A stretch of DNA of 64,000 bases from Corbicula japonica (GCA_038501625.1 JAZAYU010000362.1:1-64000); one strand, 5' to 3'; positions 1 through 12,470 are shown, counted from the first letter of the stretch. The notes: generated by a model not told the origin, from the letters alone. Made by a program: numbers and translations.

Positions 1-625
1 AACATAGATGAATTAGCTCAAAAGTAAGAAGTTACTCTGATACTACTTCAGTTTTATATTACAAAGTTATACTCTTTATAACATGTCAGTTGAATGATTT
101 GCTTTCAGATTTCGTCAAGTTCCTTTGTGAAGTAGACCAGCCAGATTATTTCAAGACGCATTATCCGCACAATGTCGAGCGTAAAAGTCATTCTGAACAT
201 TCATGACCCATTCATTCTTTCATGTTGGTGTGTTACTGTAAAAAAACATATAGACAAATAGTAAACCTAGTATGGACCAGGTTGTGACACATCATCACAA
301 AATGCGCCTTATGGCCTATTCGACTTTACGACTGTATATACCCAGACCTTGGGCTACACTGTGACAGATGCATTCTTAATGTATCAAGGTCTTGAAAACA
401 GTTTATATTCTTTCCGAGTTGTGTATGTCCTTATTTATTTCAATATATACAGTTATAACAAAGTCAATAAGCCTTGTTTTCTCATGGTGCGTCACGTGTA
501 TATTCCCTCATTCCTCCTCGTCAGTTCGTGATTCTAATGAATGGACGACAAATAGGAGAAGTAAATGTTATGTATGATGATTGAAGAACAAAGACATCAT
601 TATGTGATCTAAGCCGAAGATTATA
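1..625. other. intergenic, no gene recognised
   Basis: AT-rich sequence with only short open frames of about 60 codons and no recognisable protein. It ends at the microsatellite tail of the retrotransposon. Confidence 0.5.
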
Positions 626-2262
626 AACAGAACAGAACAGAACAGAACAGATATTTTATTAAGACGTGTACAAAGTACATTGTCTGGATAAATTACAGTT
701 TGTAACATATAATATATTGTCACAAATACAGCACAAAATGGAAAAAAAATGTCTATATACAATATTTGATTACCAAGATGAATAATATATTAGCATTACA
801 TAGTTTACATCTAAATGTATATAAGTATGAATCAGACGCAAAACAGAATATAATCTACTATATCAGAGGGAAGGCTATACAATGATTATAATGAAATTAA
901 TGTTCTACGTTGATTATATCTTTTCTGATCGACAAAGCTTCTTTAACAAACAATGATAATTTTACAAGTTCATTTTTGTTGTTAGAAGTAATAAGACTAA
1001 TAAATTTATGGACGGATGGGTTAACATAATATAAACGTTTTAGATATTTTCTTCTTGTTGCATTAAAACATGGACATACACACACAAAATGATACTCGTC
1101 TTCCAAGTCTCTTTCATTACAGCATAAACAATATCTTTCTTCGCGTACGATATGATTTCTAGCATAACGACCAGTTTGCATTCTCAGAGGATGGACAGAC
1201 AATCTCAACCTACAGAAATAAAACCTTAAACTTCTTGGCAATATATCTAAATACTTTTCGTATCCTAATTCAGTCTTAAACTCTTTATACATGAATAAAA
1301 CAGGACTGTCAAGCATTCGGAACCATTCTTGTTTGAAGCAATCAATTAATCTACACTTAAATGTAGTAATAAAGGTCTTAACGTCTACAGCATGTACATT
1401 GTCAAACACAAAGGGGAACCCGTAATTATTTAATAATTGTTTTACACCATAAACCCAATTTCTGCAACCATTTTGACATTTGATATATGATTCATCGTAA
1501 ATTTTACGTAATATTATATTTTCTGTGTTCACAACACTAAACCAATATTTGATAATTCTAACATATCTTTGTATATATAAAGGATATCTACCTAGTTCGC
1601 CATAGACACCGGCTGAACAAGTATTATGTTTAACTTTTAACAAACGTTTACAAAATTTCAAGTGAATCCTTTCGATTTCTTTAGATTTCGTAAACCCCCA
1701 AATTTCCGACGAATAACTAAGTACAGGTGTAACAAGTGTGTCAAATAACTGACAAAGTATTTTAGGTTTAAGGTCAAAACTAGAACATTTACAGAGCAAA
1801 ACATTGAGAGCTTTTAGAGCTTTTCCTACAACGTGTTCAATATTAACACCAAAACTACCAGTATAGCTAAACACAGTTCCAAGATAATTAAATTCGTTAA
1901 CTACTTCAATAGGTTGGCCATTATAGGTCCAATTTTCTGTTGGCAATAATCCGCCACGTTTCCTAAAAACCATAATTTTTGTCTTAGATGTATTTACTCT
2001 AAGACCCCAAGAATTACAATAATTGTATAATCTATCTAACAGTATTTGTGTTTCTTCTATTGTTTTACCTATAATAGCCATGTCGTCTGCAAACAGTAAC
2101 ATAATTAGTATAATGTCATCTAATTCTATTCCGGAATGTATTCCGTTTTGTAAATAAAGTTCCAAATCTTCAACGAAAAGAGAAAAAAGCAAAGGGGAGG
2201 TAACCTCGCCCTGACGTAACCCAACAGCGTAGTCAAAGTAGTCCGAATATGTAGAAAACTAA
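626..2262 (-). mobile_element. 5'-truncated non-LTR retrotransposon (LINE)
   Basis: Read on the minus strand, this is the C-terminal half of a reverse transcriptase followed by a 3' UTR. The UTR contains an AATAAA and ends in a pentanucleotide microsatellite (GAACA on the plus strand, 626-650). Such short-repeat tails are typical of several LINE clades. The coding part begins abruptly near 2258 within the reverse transcriptase, so the copy is 5'-truncated. A possible short target duplication, AAGATT, occurs near both ends but is too short to trust. The clade (jockey/CR1-like versus other) cannot be settled from this fragment. Confidence 0.8.
897..2258 (-). pseudogene. reverse transcriptase C-terminal fragment of a LINE
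   Basis: An uninterrupted frame of about 450 codons. The part upstream of the first in-frame ATG (2192) still reads as reverse transcriptase: GLRQGEVTSPLLFSLF matches the conserved 'G-RQG---SP-LF' block. The catalytic motif FADD follows about 34 residues after that ATG, and the downstream thumb-like region carries 'NEFNYLG'. The C-terminus has a Cys/His cluster (CCN...EYHFVCVCPC) like the zinc-finger-like tail of jockey-type LINE proteins. The endonuclease domain and the N-terminal half of the RT are absent, so it cannot encode a working element even though the remaining frame is intact. An open frame this long suggests a fairly recent insertion. Confidence 0.85.
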
Positions 2263-2294
2263 GATTGGTTACCAGTATTAAATTTCAAGCATCA

Positions 2295-2388
2295 GATTCG
2301 TTGAAATGGAGACTCTACTTTTTGGCTGTGTGGGGTGGCTGTGTCTTATGGATGTGGCCATTCTTGATAGCATATTTCACATTTTAAT
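2295..2388 (-). repeat. dispersed repeat C, copy 1
   Basis: The reverse complement reads GTGAAATATGC..., then ...GGCCACATCC...CACAGCC...CCACACAGCC, AAAAAGTAGAG. The same string occurs at 16338-16430 and 17447-17535 on the plus strand. It abuts a fragment of MITE-B (TTTCAAGCATCAGATTCG) at 2282-2305. Confidence 0.7.
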
Positions 2389-2389
2389 T

Positions 2390-4240
2390 TACATGAATAA
2401 TGAGCAAGTTGTGATTTGTTTTTGGTTTTTTGCCTGTATGAAATGATTTTCAGATTGATTTTAAGCGAAACGTGTTATATTACCTCTCTTTGCTCTTGTC
2501 CACACATATATGTGTGAGTGTAGAGTTGCTACCCAAGGTCTTCCTTAATGTTTGGTACTGCTTTTGGCTCGTAACGGGTTTGTGATGATATATATTTATT
2601 TCGATATATGTACAATGTTTGAAATTTTAGAATAAAATATGCAGATTTATATAAAGTGAAATAGATGAATGTTTTTTCTGATATCTTTTATATACATACG
2701 ATTTATAGATGATCGAAAGTGTTTCCTCGGCCTGACTGCGTAACCACCCTACGGTCGGCCAAAAATTTTAAAACTTTACGGGTCTACACAAAAATTAATA
2801 ACCCAAACGTCCAAAGTTATTCCTGTTTTCTACATGCACAACTTACTCGGGTTATGGCATGGAAAAGGCGTAAAACCGCTGCAAAAATGTAAATTAATTA
2901 GGTACCTCAAACAACGTTTGCAATGCAACAAAATAAAAACGAGCAGCTAGGCATACATTTATTTTACGTTTTTAACCAGAAATCACAGCTAGTTTGAATA
3001 CAGAGAATGAATTTCAATAAGCGGTATTATCTGAAATAATTTGGATGAAAACATGTGTCATTTAATCAGCAGCAACATGTTCAGCATAGTTAAACATTAA
3101 TTCAACCGTACGTTTTCTATTAAGGTTTTTAGACAGTGTATTGCCAACGTATTATATACTCGGTCAGTATTTTCTCCCCCAAAGACGACGATTATAAAAT
3201 GTGAAACGGGGGCAATTTTTCTGGTGATGTTTACGTGTTATTCGAGCTTTTGGTAAGATTTTTCGGCATTTTTGTTTGATCTAACCATTAAGCGTTGAGC
3301 CACATAGCTGTTAGTTTGGAATCTTTTGTATTTCTGTTCTGTTTATTTTTTGTATACCCATATATCATTATTTAGGGGAAGATTGTTTTGTAAATAACAA
3401 AGTTAGCATTTATTCGAAGGCTGGTGTGAAAATTAAAATTTGTATCCACAAAAGCCTCCAATTAAACAATAACCAATAGTTAATGTGATAGAAACAAAGT
3501 CACTGTGCTAAACATGATTTGGCATTGGTCTCGTTTTGTGGGACATTGCGAAAAAAATAACGTACTGATCGAATGATAAGATCTACATTAACGTTTTTGA
3601 CTTTTATTGATCTAAGTATTTAAGAAACTACAAATAAATAATTATATTTATAATACAATTGTAACGATCCTTTTATTTTATCTACATAGATACGAAAAAC
3701 GAACATTTGTTCAAAACTGACTTGTTAATGTTAGTTGTATAAAAGTTACAAACAGGTATTCCTGATCTTTCATGTACGTAATATCAAAGTTCTATTCTTA
3801 AGAAAGTGAGCACTTTGTTTTCGGTGATTTTTTGTTAACTGATTTCCTTAATACCTAAATATTTGGTACCAAAATTGAGACCATTTAAATTCTGTAGTAA
3901 AACTATCTATGATCTAATATAAATTATGTTACCAAATAGCACGGCATTAAGAAAAGCGGGTAATGAGTTAATGGAAATTAACCACAAACATAGTGCACAC
4001 ATTCTTTAGAATTAAAATATATTTCTTCATTGTTACAAATGAATGCCCCTAATAAGAAGCGAAACCTAATAAATGTAAGCATCATTGCTTGACATCAGTA
4101 ACCGATTACTTACTGATAACAGTACTGACTATATGCACGGGGAGACTTTCTAAGGCCGCTACACTGCACAAATAGAGCTACTGTGAAGTTCAATTTCAAC
4201 TGTTACAAGATGTAATGCTACTAACATATTGATACCCTGA
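2390..4240. other. AT-rich intergenic stretch
   Basis: No open frame above 60 codons and no repeat family shared with the rest of the window recognised by eye. Confidence 0.5.
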
Positions 4241-4279
4241 CCAAATATGTGTCCTAACTCTTTTATTTTCCTTGAATGG

Positions 4280-4437
4280 TCCTGTACATTTAATTCGCCA
4301 CATGTTTTCAAACAGTCCAGTACATTTTATGTGCCACATGTTTTCGAACAGTCCAGTACATTTTATGCGCCACATGTTTTCGAACAGACCAGTACATTTT
4401 TATGTGTTACGTGTTTCCGAACGGTCCTGTAAATTTT
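4280..4437. repeat. 36-bp tandem repeat, about 4.5 copies
   Basis: The unit begins CCACATGTTTTCGAACAG and continues TCCAGTACATTTTATG. Later copies diverge. A 61-codon open frame across it is a by-product of a unit length divisible by three. Confidence 0.8.
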
Positions 4438-4909
4438 CTGATTAACAGTTGAACAAATACATCTGACACTTGTATTTAAAGATTTTCTAACTTAGTTAAA
4501 CAGATAACAGGCATGCAAACATACTTTTATCGGAAACTTGTCATTTAGAAAAGATTAAAGACTAATCGTTTAAGCGATATGAAATCCACTGATAATCTGC
4601 ACGGATAAATATTTATAAATTACCTTTTGAACTGATGATTAAAAGGTAAGTAATTCATAAAATGCTAACTTTGTATTTTATATAAGAGATCATTTCAGAT
4701 TCCGTATTTTAGGACGATCGTTAATTTAAACAGTATATCATTGGTACAGACTCTTCGTAGGCGGCGCTAGTTCATGTAGACCCTGATTACACTGAAATGA
4801 TATACAATTATAATAGGTGAATCGATTTGACTCGGTATCTCCATTCAAAAAAATAATAATAAGACCAAAATCGTATTGCATAGGGGCAAAATTATAATAA
4901 AACTAGAAA

Positions 4910-5080
4910 AGGAAACCAGCCTCAAACCTAAAGCCTAAGATTGACTGAAACGGAGGCCAGTCTCAAATCTAAAGCATCAGATTGGCTGAAACGACGGCTA
5001 GTCTCAAATCCCAAGCATGAGATTGACGGAAGTGGAGACAAGTTTCAAATCTCAAGCATCTGATTGGCTGAAATGAAACT
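4910..5080 (+). repeat. tandem half-units of MITE-B
   Basis: Four degenerate consecutive copies of the MITE-B half-arm (CCAGTCTCAAATC..AAGCATCAGATTGGCTGAAA), all in one orientation. In most other copies the two arms face each other. Confidence 0.75.
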
Positions 5081-5908
5081 ATTCAAGTAAAATTGGTTTG
5101 ACCATCATACATGCATTATCGACAGCAAACGATACCGCACTTACCCATACAGCCGCAATATAATTATATTCGCCGAAGACTCGTCAATGCATAAAATAGG
5201 TATAGAGCTATTTGGAGTAGATGTATTTTGTATGAATAGTATCAATTGTTACAAGGTAAAGAAGTAATTGATCTGAATGACGATATAATAAACACCTCTG
5301 CGAATTGGATTGTCACATACGTTGTGAACAAAGAATCTGCCTAATCATGTTTCTGTTGAGGAAACGATCGGTCTCTGTATTCAATCTGTATATATCAGAT
5401 ATACGGCTAAAACATTAAGATATCAAGCAGATTCGTTCAGGATAATAATTATTATTTAACCTTAATCAGGTAAGACTGTTTCATCTTAGTTCGGTTATAT
5501 GCAAAATGAGCGCATGAACTTATATGGTTACATGCACAGTTTTTAAAACTAAATGAATTTTCTGATAATAAGGATTTGATTTGTATAACTAAGTTCTTCA
5601 TGTTATATACAGAAATAGTTTTTGACGCGTAGACAATCATATTGAATTACTTTTTCTTACATTACTATATACAAATATAGGTTCTGCCAAGTACTGAGCT
5701 ACCTTTTGTCATTGAAGTTACTCGTTGTTGAAAAGTATTTTTAAACTCAATCTCCTGTTCTTCTTACATAAATATTTTAACCGGTTGTGTTAACTATGAA
5801 AGAAATAACCGTATTGAAAACCATAATGAAAATAATGCTTCAAAAAAGTAAAAGTTTTAACAAGTCATTATCGCTAGTTAAAACAACAGATTCCAGTCGA
5901 AATGAATG
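5081..5908. other. AT-rich intergenic stretch
   Basis: Only short open frames of about 60 codons and no recognisable protein or repeat. Confidence 0.45.
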
Positions 5909-5916
5909 CTCTCTCT

Positions 5917-5977
<61 letters not shown>
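5909..5977. repeat. CT/GA microsatellite
   Basis: About 69 bases of nearly pure CT dinucleotide with one interruption. It produces artefactual open frames on both strands (poly Ser-Leu and poly Arg-Glu). Confidence 0.95.
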
Positions 5978-5978
<1 letters not shown>

Positions 5979-7231
5979 AGCCTTTCCCGATTTCGATACC
6001 AGTCAGCTGGAAGCTTCAGGCTTGAGACTGGCACTGCATCACACATAAAGCAAGCACTGCGACTCTCCACGTTTTTTAATGTAAAGTCAGCAATATCGCG
6101 TGGGATATCAGAACAAAATAATGTAGACAGATAAGTCAGTGGGGCTTTAACTATTATTTTGAATAAAAATAATTCAGTGGCAAAATACTTACATTGATAG
6201 CGGGATTTATAAGCATTAAGGATCAATCCATTATATTTACATTTAAAGCATTAAATACATACGGCATGTACGGGCAGTGTAGAATACAGTATTGATTAAA
6301 CCTGTAATTTCGACTTAAGGCAAACACAAAATATCATAAAAGGTTTTAGATAGATTGTTATTGAAGTTATTCAATCAATTTACTGTTGATAAAGAAAGTA
6401 AAATTGGTAGCTGTCCAATTTTTAAGTAGTTGTTTAATACATTCTTTTATTGCTATAGTTGTTAAAATGAGAAATATAAATAGAAGGAGCTACTGTTTAA
6501 ATGAACGTTCAATATTTTATTGCAATGGATTTTCCAAATGCTCATCTTAAAAAGATTAAATCTATTTATTGTGAAAGTTTTAGCAACAAAGAAATACTTC
6601 TTAAAGGTAAGTAAATGTTATCAATTTAATATATCTTTTAATGTTTCGTGTTGCCAATTTTATATTAAAAGTAATATGTTGGATTAATGACAAAAGGTGA
6701 AAACCGTTCTGTTTCTTGTTGATAAATGAATGTAAGCAAAGTTTAGTAGTTTACAACCAACAAGCTTATTGGTACTGTATCGTAGTCTAGGATAGTTATG
6801 GTAGACGTTTGATAGAAATGTATATGCTTTATGGCTTTTTGTCTGTAAACATTTCTGCACTTGTTGTAACAAGTGTAGACCAAGCTCAGCATACAATACG
6901 TACAGTCTGATGAGTCTACATTGTTCTGCTGTGCAGGTGCTAAATGTGATTATTTAAGACGAACTTTGAATAGACAGGCTGCATATTAACAAGTGCCCCT
7001 CATGAAAACAAAGGTAATCGTTTCTCTTTGTTGCTGTATGTTGTAGATACTGGAATGATGATCAGTTCAATTTAATAAGGATAAAACTTTCTACAATGGA
7101 CCTATTTTTACACCTTCTAGTCGCCCAACTGTTAGTGTGCCTGGTTGGTAGTCTGTCGGTGGGGCGGTTTAACATGCCAAACACGGGCGTTACTATTAGA
7201 ACAATTATGCAACGTAACTAACTCTCGCTAA
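5978..7231. other. intergenic, no gene recognised
   Basis: AT-rich, with short unsupported open frames only. This is the upstream region of the methyltransferase-like gene; 5' untranslated exons could lie here. Confidence 0.4.
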
Positions 7232-7415
7232 TACAGTGAAACCCCGATTTTAAGATCACTTTTTGGACTAGACAAAAGTGATCTCAATATAGGATTGGTC
7301 TTAATTGTGTGATAGAAAAAAGTGCAGAAACTGTAAAAAGGGCCAGTGAAAAAGAGTCTTAAAATTTAAATGGTCTTAATTTCGTGTGGTCATAATAAGG
7401 GGATTTACGGTTTTA
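7232..7415. repeat. putative small DNA-transposon remnant
   Basis: Begins TACAGTGAAACCCCGATTTT and ends AAGGGGATTTACGGTTTTA. The ends are loosely inverted (CAGTGAAACCCC against TAAAACCGTAAATCCCC), in the style of pogo/Tigger-type termini. The interior repeats 'ATCTTAA/TCTTAATT' words. The assignment is tentative. Confidence 0.4.
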
Positions 7416-7546
7416 GAGGTCAGCATCATTACGAGCTCGACACCAACTCTCTTTAAGCATCAAACATTCTTCAATGAACGATCTTCTTTTGCAGCTTTGA
7501 TACTGGAGTAGACTATTAGGTTTGGTTAGACTGCAACACATCAAGA

Positions 7547-9414
7547 ATGGCGTTCTCATACTTAGGACCCGAATCTCCACGACCTTTATCTGTCATATCC
7601 GAGGGATATCAAAACCGTTACCGCATTCCCAAGTATCCGGCTTGGGAAAACTTTACTTTCGGTGACCAGTACGACAAAAACTTGTTCAATTTGATGAACA
7701 AATACCTGGAGCTTGAGACCACAGACCGTCTGTGCTATATCGGGGACTCGAAGGGCAGTATGGCAGAAGACATCGTCAATAGGTAATACAGTAATATTTT
7801 GTTGATTAACATACTTAAACAACCCAAAACATATATTGCGTCCGCTTGAGCCGCGAACAGCTTTAATTCCATACACTTTGACAATAACGATGACAATGAC
7901 AATTATTTTATTCGGCATTTAAAGTGCACAATATGTATAGCCAATATATACGAGGCACTGTAAAGAGCAAGTCGTTACATAATATATCAATATAAAACAA
8001 ACAGTTGTACAGAGAGATTTAGAAACTTAAGTGTTATTTCGCTCCTTAAAAGCGAAATACAAATACTTAGCTAGAAGTTTTTGATTGTTTGATGTTAATA
8101 TCGTTTCATTATTTTGTTGGCCAATAGCAGTAATAGGAACTGAAATTATACTATCTGACCACCATTATTGCCATGTATGAATAATTAATTGTAACCCAGT
8201 CGTTAATGGGAATCTATACAGTTTCATGCATATTAATGCTATTACAATTTTATTGCATCGTAAAAAAGTAGATGAAGGTTTCCAACAGAACAATTGAAAT
8301 TCAACGTTTTGATCCAGAAGATTCATAGATTCACGCTAGCTATATTGATAATTAATAAATTTGCTGATGGACAAAAGTCTTGTCCGGTCTACATTTTTCA
8401 ACACATTATTCTACAAACAGTACTGTCTCAAATTCCATAACTTTTTTTCATTGAATGCATATAAATTACCTCTTTCCATCGATACCGAATATATGAGTGT
8501 GCGATAAAAACTTCATGCGTTTAAAAGATATTATGGAAAACCATACCGGACAAGACTTTAGTCCACGAGTACATGTATTCAAATTGCATCTCTATCATAG
8601 ATAATCGGAAATAATTGTTCGCTTTATTGTATTTCACAGGTTTTGTTTGCTTGAACCCATGTTATCAGTTATCCCAGGACATTACAGCTATGTGGAGACA
8701 GAATCCAACAAGATGCTGCCCATCCGTGTGGCCCATGTCGGTTCAGAGGAGTTCTTCAGAATGCAGTCCAAAGAAAAGCCAGAAAACAGACAGATGTTCG
8801 ACAAAATTATTATAAAGGATGCTCTAAGATACTTTGAAAATCCCATTGAAATGTATAGTAACATTATGAAATGCTTGAGTAAATCGGGGAAAATGCTAAT
8901 CATTCACCGACCTAGTTCTATAAATACACTTCCGGTGTTCCGAAACGCGAAGCAACGATTGGAGGACAATGAAATTCCGTATGATGACATCATTAAAGAT
9001 CTGAAATCATGTGACTTTGACGTCCAATGGGATATTGAATGTCTACCAATTTTGATTTCAAAGAAACGGTGGTATTCAATGCTTAAATCGAAATTTCCAC
9101 CACAAATGGAAATCCTAACTGACTTCGAAGTGCAGTCAGGAATTCGTGAACTGTCAGAAGGAATAATGAAATATGAAGGCGATTTTGTAGAGTTCAATGA
9201 TAGGTTGCTATTTATAGTTGTGTCAAATCCCGCGGAGAAGAGGCGTGGCTACCCTGGTATTAAAAGATACAATGCCGACGACTTTGTACCGTTTCCAAGC
9301 CTTAAAGATTTGAACTATTCCATGGAGGTATCAGAAGATCTAAAGAAATATATTCACAATAAACCGATATCTAAGCACGGCAAAAACCAACCAACTTCTA
9401 GTTTCTTTTGTTAA
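7547..9414 (+). CDS. class I SAM-dependent methyltransferase-like protein (two exons)
   Basis: Coding exons at 7547-7782 and 8640-9414 join in phase across a GT-AG intron (AATAG|GTAATA ... TTTCACAG|GTTTTG) to give 336 residues. The start is the first ATG of an open frame and is followed by a well-formed N-terminus (MAFSYLGPESPRPL). The core resembles a Rossmann-fold methyltransferase: motif I region LCYIGDSKG at residues 62-70, an acidic residue after strand 2 (CLLEP, E84), and a motif IV/V-like segment FDKIIIKDALRYF followed by CLSKSGKMLIIHRP. The usual GxGxG loop is reduced to IGDSKG, so SAM binding is expected by fold but not proven. Substrate and pathway are unknown. Polyadenylation-type signals AATAAA lie at 9472, 9507 and 9533. 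The intron carries a small inverted-repeat element (8368-8565). The C-terminal tail (KHGKNQPTSSFFC) has no recognisable domain. Confidence 0.75.
8368..8565. mobile_element. MITE with 21-bp inverted termini in the methyltransferase-like intron
   Basis: TGGACAAAAGTCTTGTCCGGT at 8368-8388 is inverted at 8545-8565 with one mismatch (ACCGGACAAGACTTTAGTCCA). The same terminus (TGGACAAAAGTCTTGTCC) recurs at 55902-55919, inside the large satellite. Confidence 0.75.
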
Positions 9415-9756
9415 GCAGTTAGGCAATATGAGTCAGCAAGTATTAGATTAAGTGCAATCACCGTCCGCATAAATAAACTGGTATCGAATGTATGAATTTC
9501 CATATAAATAAAAATGATGGTGCTGTTTTCAAAATAAAGTATTTTAGTATACGTGTATTAAAATATTAAGATAGAGTGCTTTCAAGCGTCCTGATCGTAT
9601 TTATGATATATCGTCATTTATATCCATGACACCCAGTTATCTACATTCTACTACGTTCCTAATGATCGTGCATTTCGAGTGAATTATAGGCCCTGTGTAA
9701 ATCAGAGCTCTTGTATTTTAGAATTGACAAACCTGTCAATAGTCAGTGCATGAATA

Positions 9757-10338
9757 ACTAGATGGGTGTTCTGTTGAACGCTTGTGTCGCCCTCTGGTAC
9801 AATGTCGGAAATAAACTCCAAGTACAAAAAGGGGCATAACTCCATCTTGACCGAAACATCTTGTGATAATCACGGGTTTGTTGTCTTGAGCAATAAAATT
9901 TTAAAGTTTAATGAAGAAATATGGAGAAATGGCAAAGTTTTAGTAAACGTTAAGTTTTCGTGTAAAAATCAAGGAACATAACTTCATGAAATGTGACATT
10001 GACCTTAAGAATTTGGCATCATCATGAGCGTGTTGCCATAAGCAATATAATTTGAAAGGTTCATGAAGAAATATTGAGAAATGACAAAGTTATAGCCAAT
10101 GTTAAGTTTTCATGTCAAAATCCAAGTACAAAAATGTGACATTGACCTAAAGAATTTGGCGTGATCCTGAGCGTGCTGTTATAAGCAATTGGAAAGTTTA
10201 ATGAAGAAGTATTAAGAAATGGCAAAATTATAGATATCGTTTTAGTTTTCGTGACGGACAGACAGACCGACCGACGGAAGGACAGACGGACAAAGCGATC
10301 CCTATGTATCACCATTTCTTCGAAAGGGCGACACATTA
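9757..10338. repeat. dispersed repeat with internal ~130-bp units
   Basis: Starts CTAGATGGGTGTTCTGTTGA...GTGTCGCCCT and ends AAGGGCGACAC, giving a 10-bp inverted end. Between them are about three related blocks containing 'CAAGTACAAAAA..G', 'TGACATTGACC' and 'AAAGTTTAATGAAGAA'. A GACGGACAGACAGACCGACC tract lies near the right end. A diverged relative starts at 44068 and resumes at 44926. Confidence 0.7.
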
Positions 10339-10344
10339 AAATGG

Positions 10345-11820
10345 CTTCAAAGAACACAACAATACAATTCTCGGTTAAATTCAGTCTGTAGACTCAGTTT
10401 GATTTAGTCTATTCACCATAGGTATAGCTACAATAACAACCCTTAAAATTGTCTAAAACCATTTAAAACAAGAAGAAAAGTGACCTTGTGCACATTTTGC
10501 TTTTAGAAAATAGACAGAGCAAGACTTCAACGTAATAGATGAATGGACACAACCAAATTTAAAGAACGGCCATTTTCTTTTTATTTTGGAATTACTATGT
10601 TTAAATAAGTGATAGGCACAAAAAACAACTGTAGTGTTTTCATAAATATTTATTTTTTCATCAGTATTGAAGTCACAAATAACTCAATATTGAATGGAAT
10701 AGTTCTATGATTACTTATATTGGGTGATCATTACTTTTTACGTTTCTTTACCCATAACATTCCAAAACATGTGTTAATTGTTTGAAAATAGAAAATTTTC
10801 ATTTGTTGTTTGTCTATCCACAAACAATAAGGAAATACGTTTAGCTTTTTTGCTGATAAATGTACACTTGGTAATAAACTTGGTTCTTTATATACAGTAA
10901 AACTTTCAAAAACAAATCCAAAAATATTTCAGAGCTTTGCACTTTTTTACTCCAAAATAAAAGTTAGTTCATCATTTAAAAGCTTAAAAGCTCGTTTTAC
11001 AGTCCTAGATCTTCATGAACAATTAATTGTTTGTAAATTATTGTTAGCTGTGGCAACACGGTTTTTTATCAAACAATGTTAAATATATTTGATTCATATG
11101 TAGCCATTTGCTAGTATAACTCACAAAGGCACAATAATCTGTCACTATTAGACCCATTTGATCCAGAACTTGGTATAAAGGAATGTTTTACATCAGATCA
11201 CTATCACAAAGGCCAACAAATCTTGATTCATGAAATGAAATACATACTTTAACAAGGTTGTTAGTCTTTAAAGGGATGCGGGCATTTGATTTCCACTGAA
11301 CCTTTGCTGCAACAGTTACGCTGAACGAGGCTATTCTGGGTAGCACCAAGATAAGAATAGTTGTTTCTAATTTGGAATCCACACTTAGAAGAAAGATAAT
11401 ATTTGGTATGCTTCCCAACAGACCAATTTCATACTGTTCCAAAACCCACACTTTCATTTTTACGCCAGCTCGCTGCTACTGAATTAAAAGTGTTTCTATG
11501 AATTATTTTCTTAATAAGCGACACAGAAGGCGTGTCCACAGAAGTATGGCATGTTTCGTGATATCTACTCGGTCTATTTCAGCCGCATCAAAACTGTAAA
11601 CACGATCCAATTATGGGCACACCTCCTAAAATAAAAGATGAAGGATCTGCTGATGTAAATTCATTTTCAGCAGCAGTTTATCAGTTTATGAGGGGCGTCT
11701 TTGACTCACGGATCCGTTTCGGGTTTTCAAACTCAATCTCTATTATTGGAACAGTTTCAACCTGAAAAAAAAACAACATTTATTTAACAGAGAATAAGAA
11801 TACAGTAAGCATACAAGACC
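10345..11820. other. AT-rich intergenic stretch
   Basis: No recognisable gene. An 89-codon minus frame at 11188-11457 has no domain I recognise and no supporting splice context, so it is not called. Confidence 0.4.
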
Positions 11821-11821
11821 A

Positions 11822-12055
11822 TGAGCGAACAGTGTAAATCCAGATCAGCTACATCCTTGCCATCTGATAAAGGCTAAACTGTTCGCTTTTAGATTTATTT
11901 TGATATTTCTGACCCCCAAAAACCCGGAACAGTGCAGATTCAGTTTAGATGGAACCAATGAACCATCTGAGTGGCACGAATGTACCATCTGATCTTGATC
12001 TACACTGGTCTCACATGCGATAAAAACGATGCACACGGAGCAAAGGGTTAAATAC
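11822..12055 (-). repeat. MITE-A copy (diverged)
   Basis: Contains GTGTAAATCCAGATCAGC, TTGATCTACACTGGTCTCAC and the terminus GAGCAAAGGGTTAA. Confidence 0.75.
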
Positions 12056-12184
12056 ATAAGTTTCATACAATTAACTATATATAATTATACATAACCATTA
12101 TGATCTAGTAACGGAATGAAAAAACTACTGTTCACACACACTGTAGAAAAAGATTTTAAAATACCTTTTAGCAACAATCCAGTT

Positions 12185-12470
12185 CCATGCACAAGTACCT
12201 TCAGCGCCTTTCAGCAGCAGTCCCGTTCCATGCACAAGTACCTGCAGCGCCTTTCAGCAACAGTCCCGTTCCATGCACAAGTAGCTTCAGCGCCTTTAAG
12301 CAACAGTCCCGTTCCTTGCACAAGTACCTGCAGCGCCTTTCAGCAACAGTCCCGTTCCATGCACAAGTACCTTCAGCGCCTTTCAGCAACAGTCCCGTTC
12401 CTTGCACAAGTACCTGCAGCACCTTTCGGAAACAGTACCGTTCCATGCACAAGTAACTGCAGCACTATGT
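12185..12470. repeat. 43-bp tandem repeat, about 6.7 copies
   Basis: The unit starts CCATGCACAAGTACCTTCAG and continues CGCCTTTCAGCAACAGTCCCGTT. Copies start at 12185, 12228, 12271, 12314, 12357, 12400 and 12443. Because 43 is not a multiple of three, the reading frame shifts with each unit, yet at least two plus frames and one minus frame stay open. I see no evidence of translation. Confidence 0.95.

Noticed and set aside
5787..6226. Frames with long Ser-Leu and Arg-Glu runs
   Set aside because: Created by the CT microsatellite on opposite strands.
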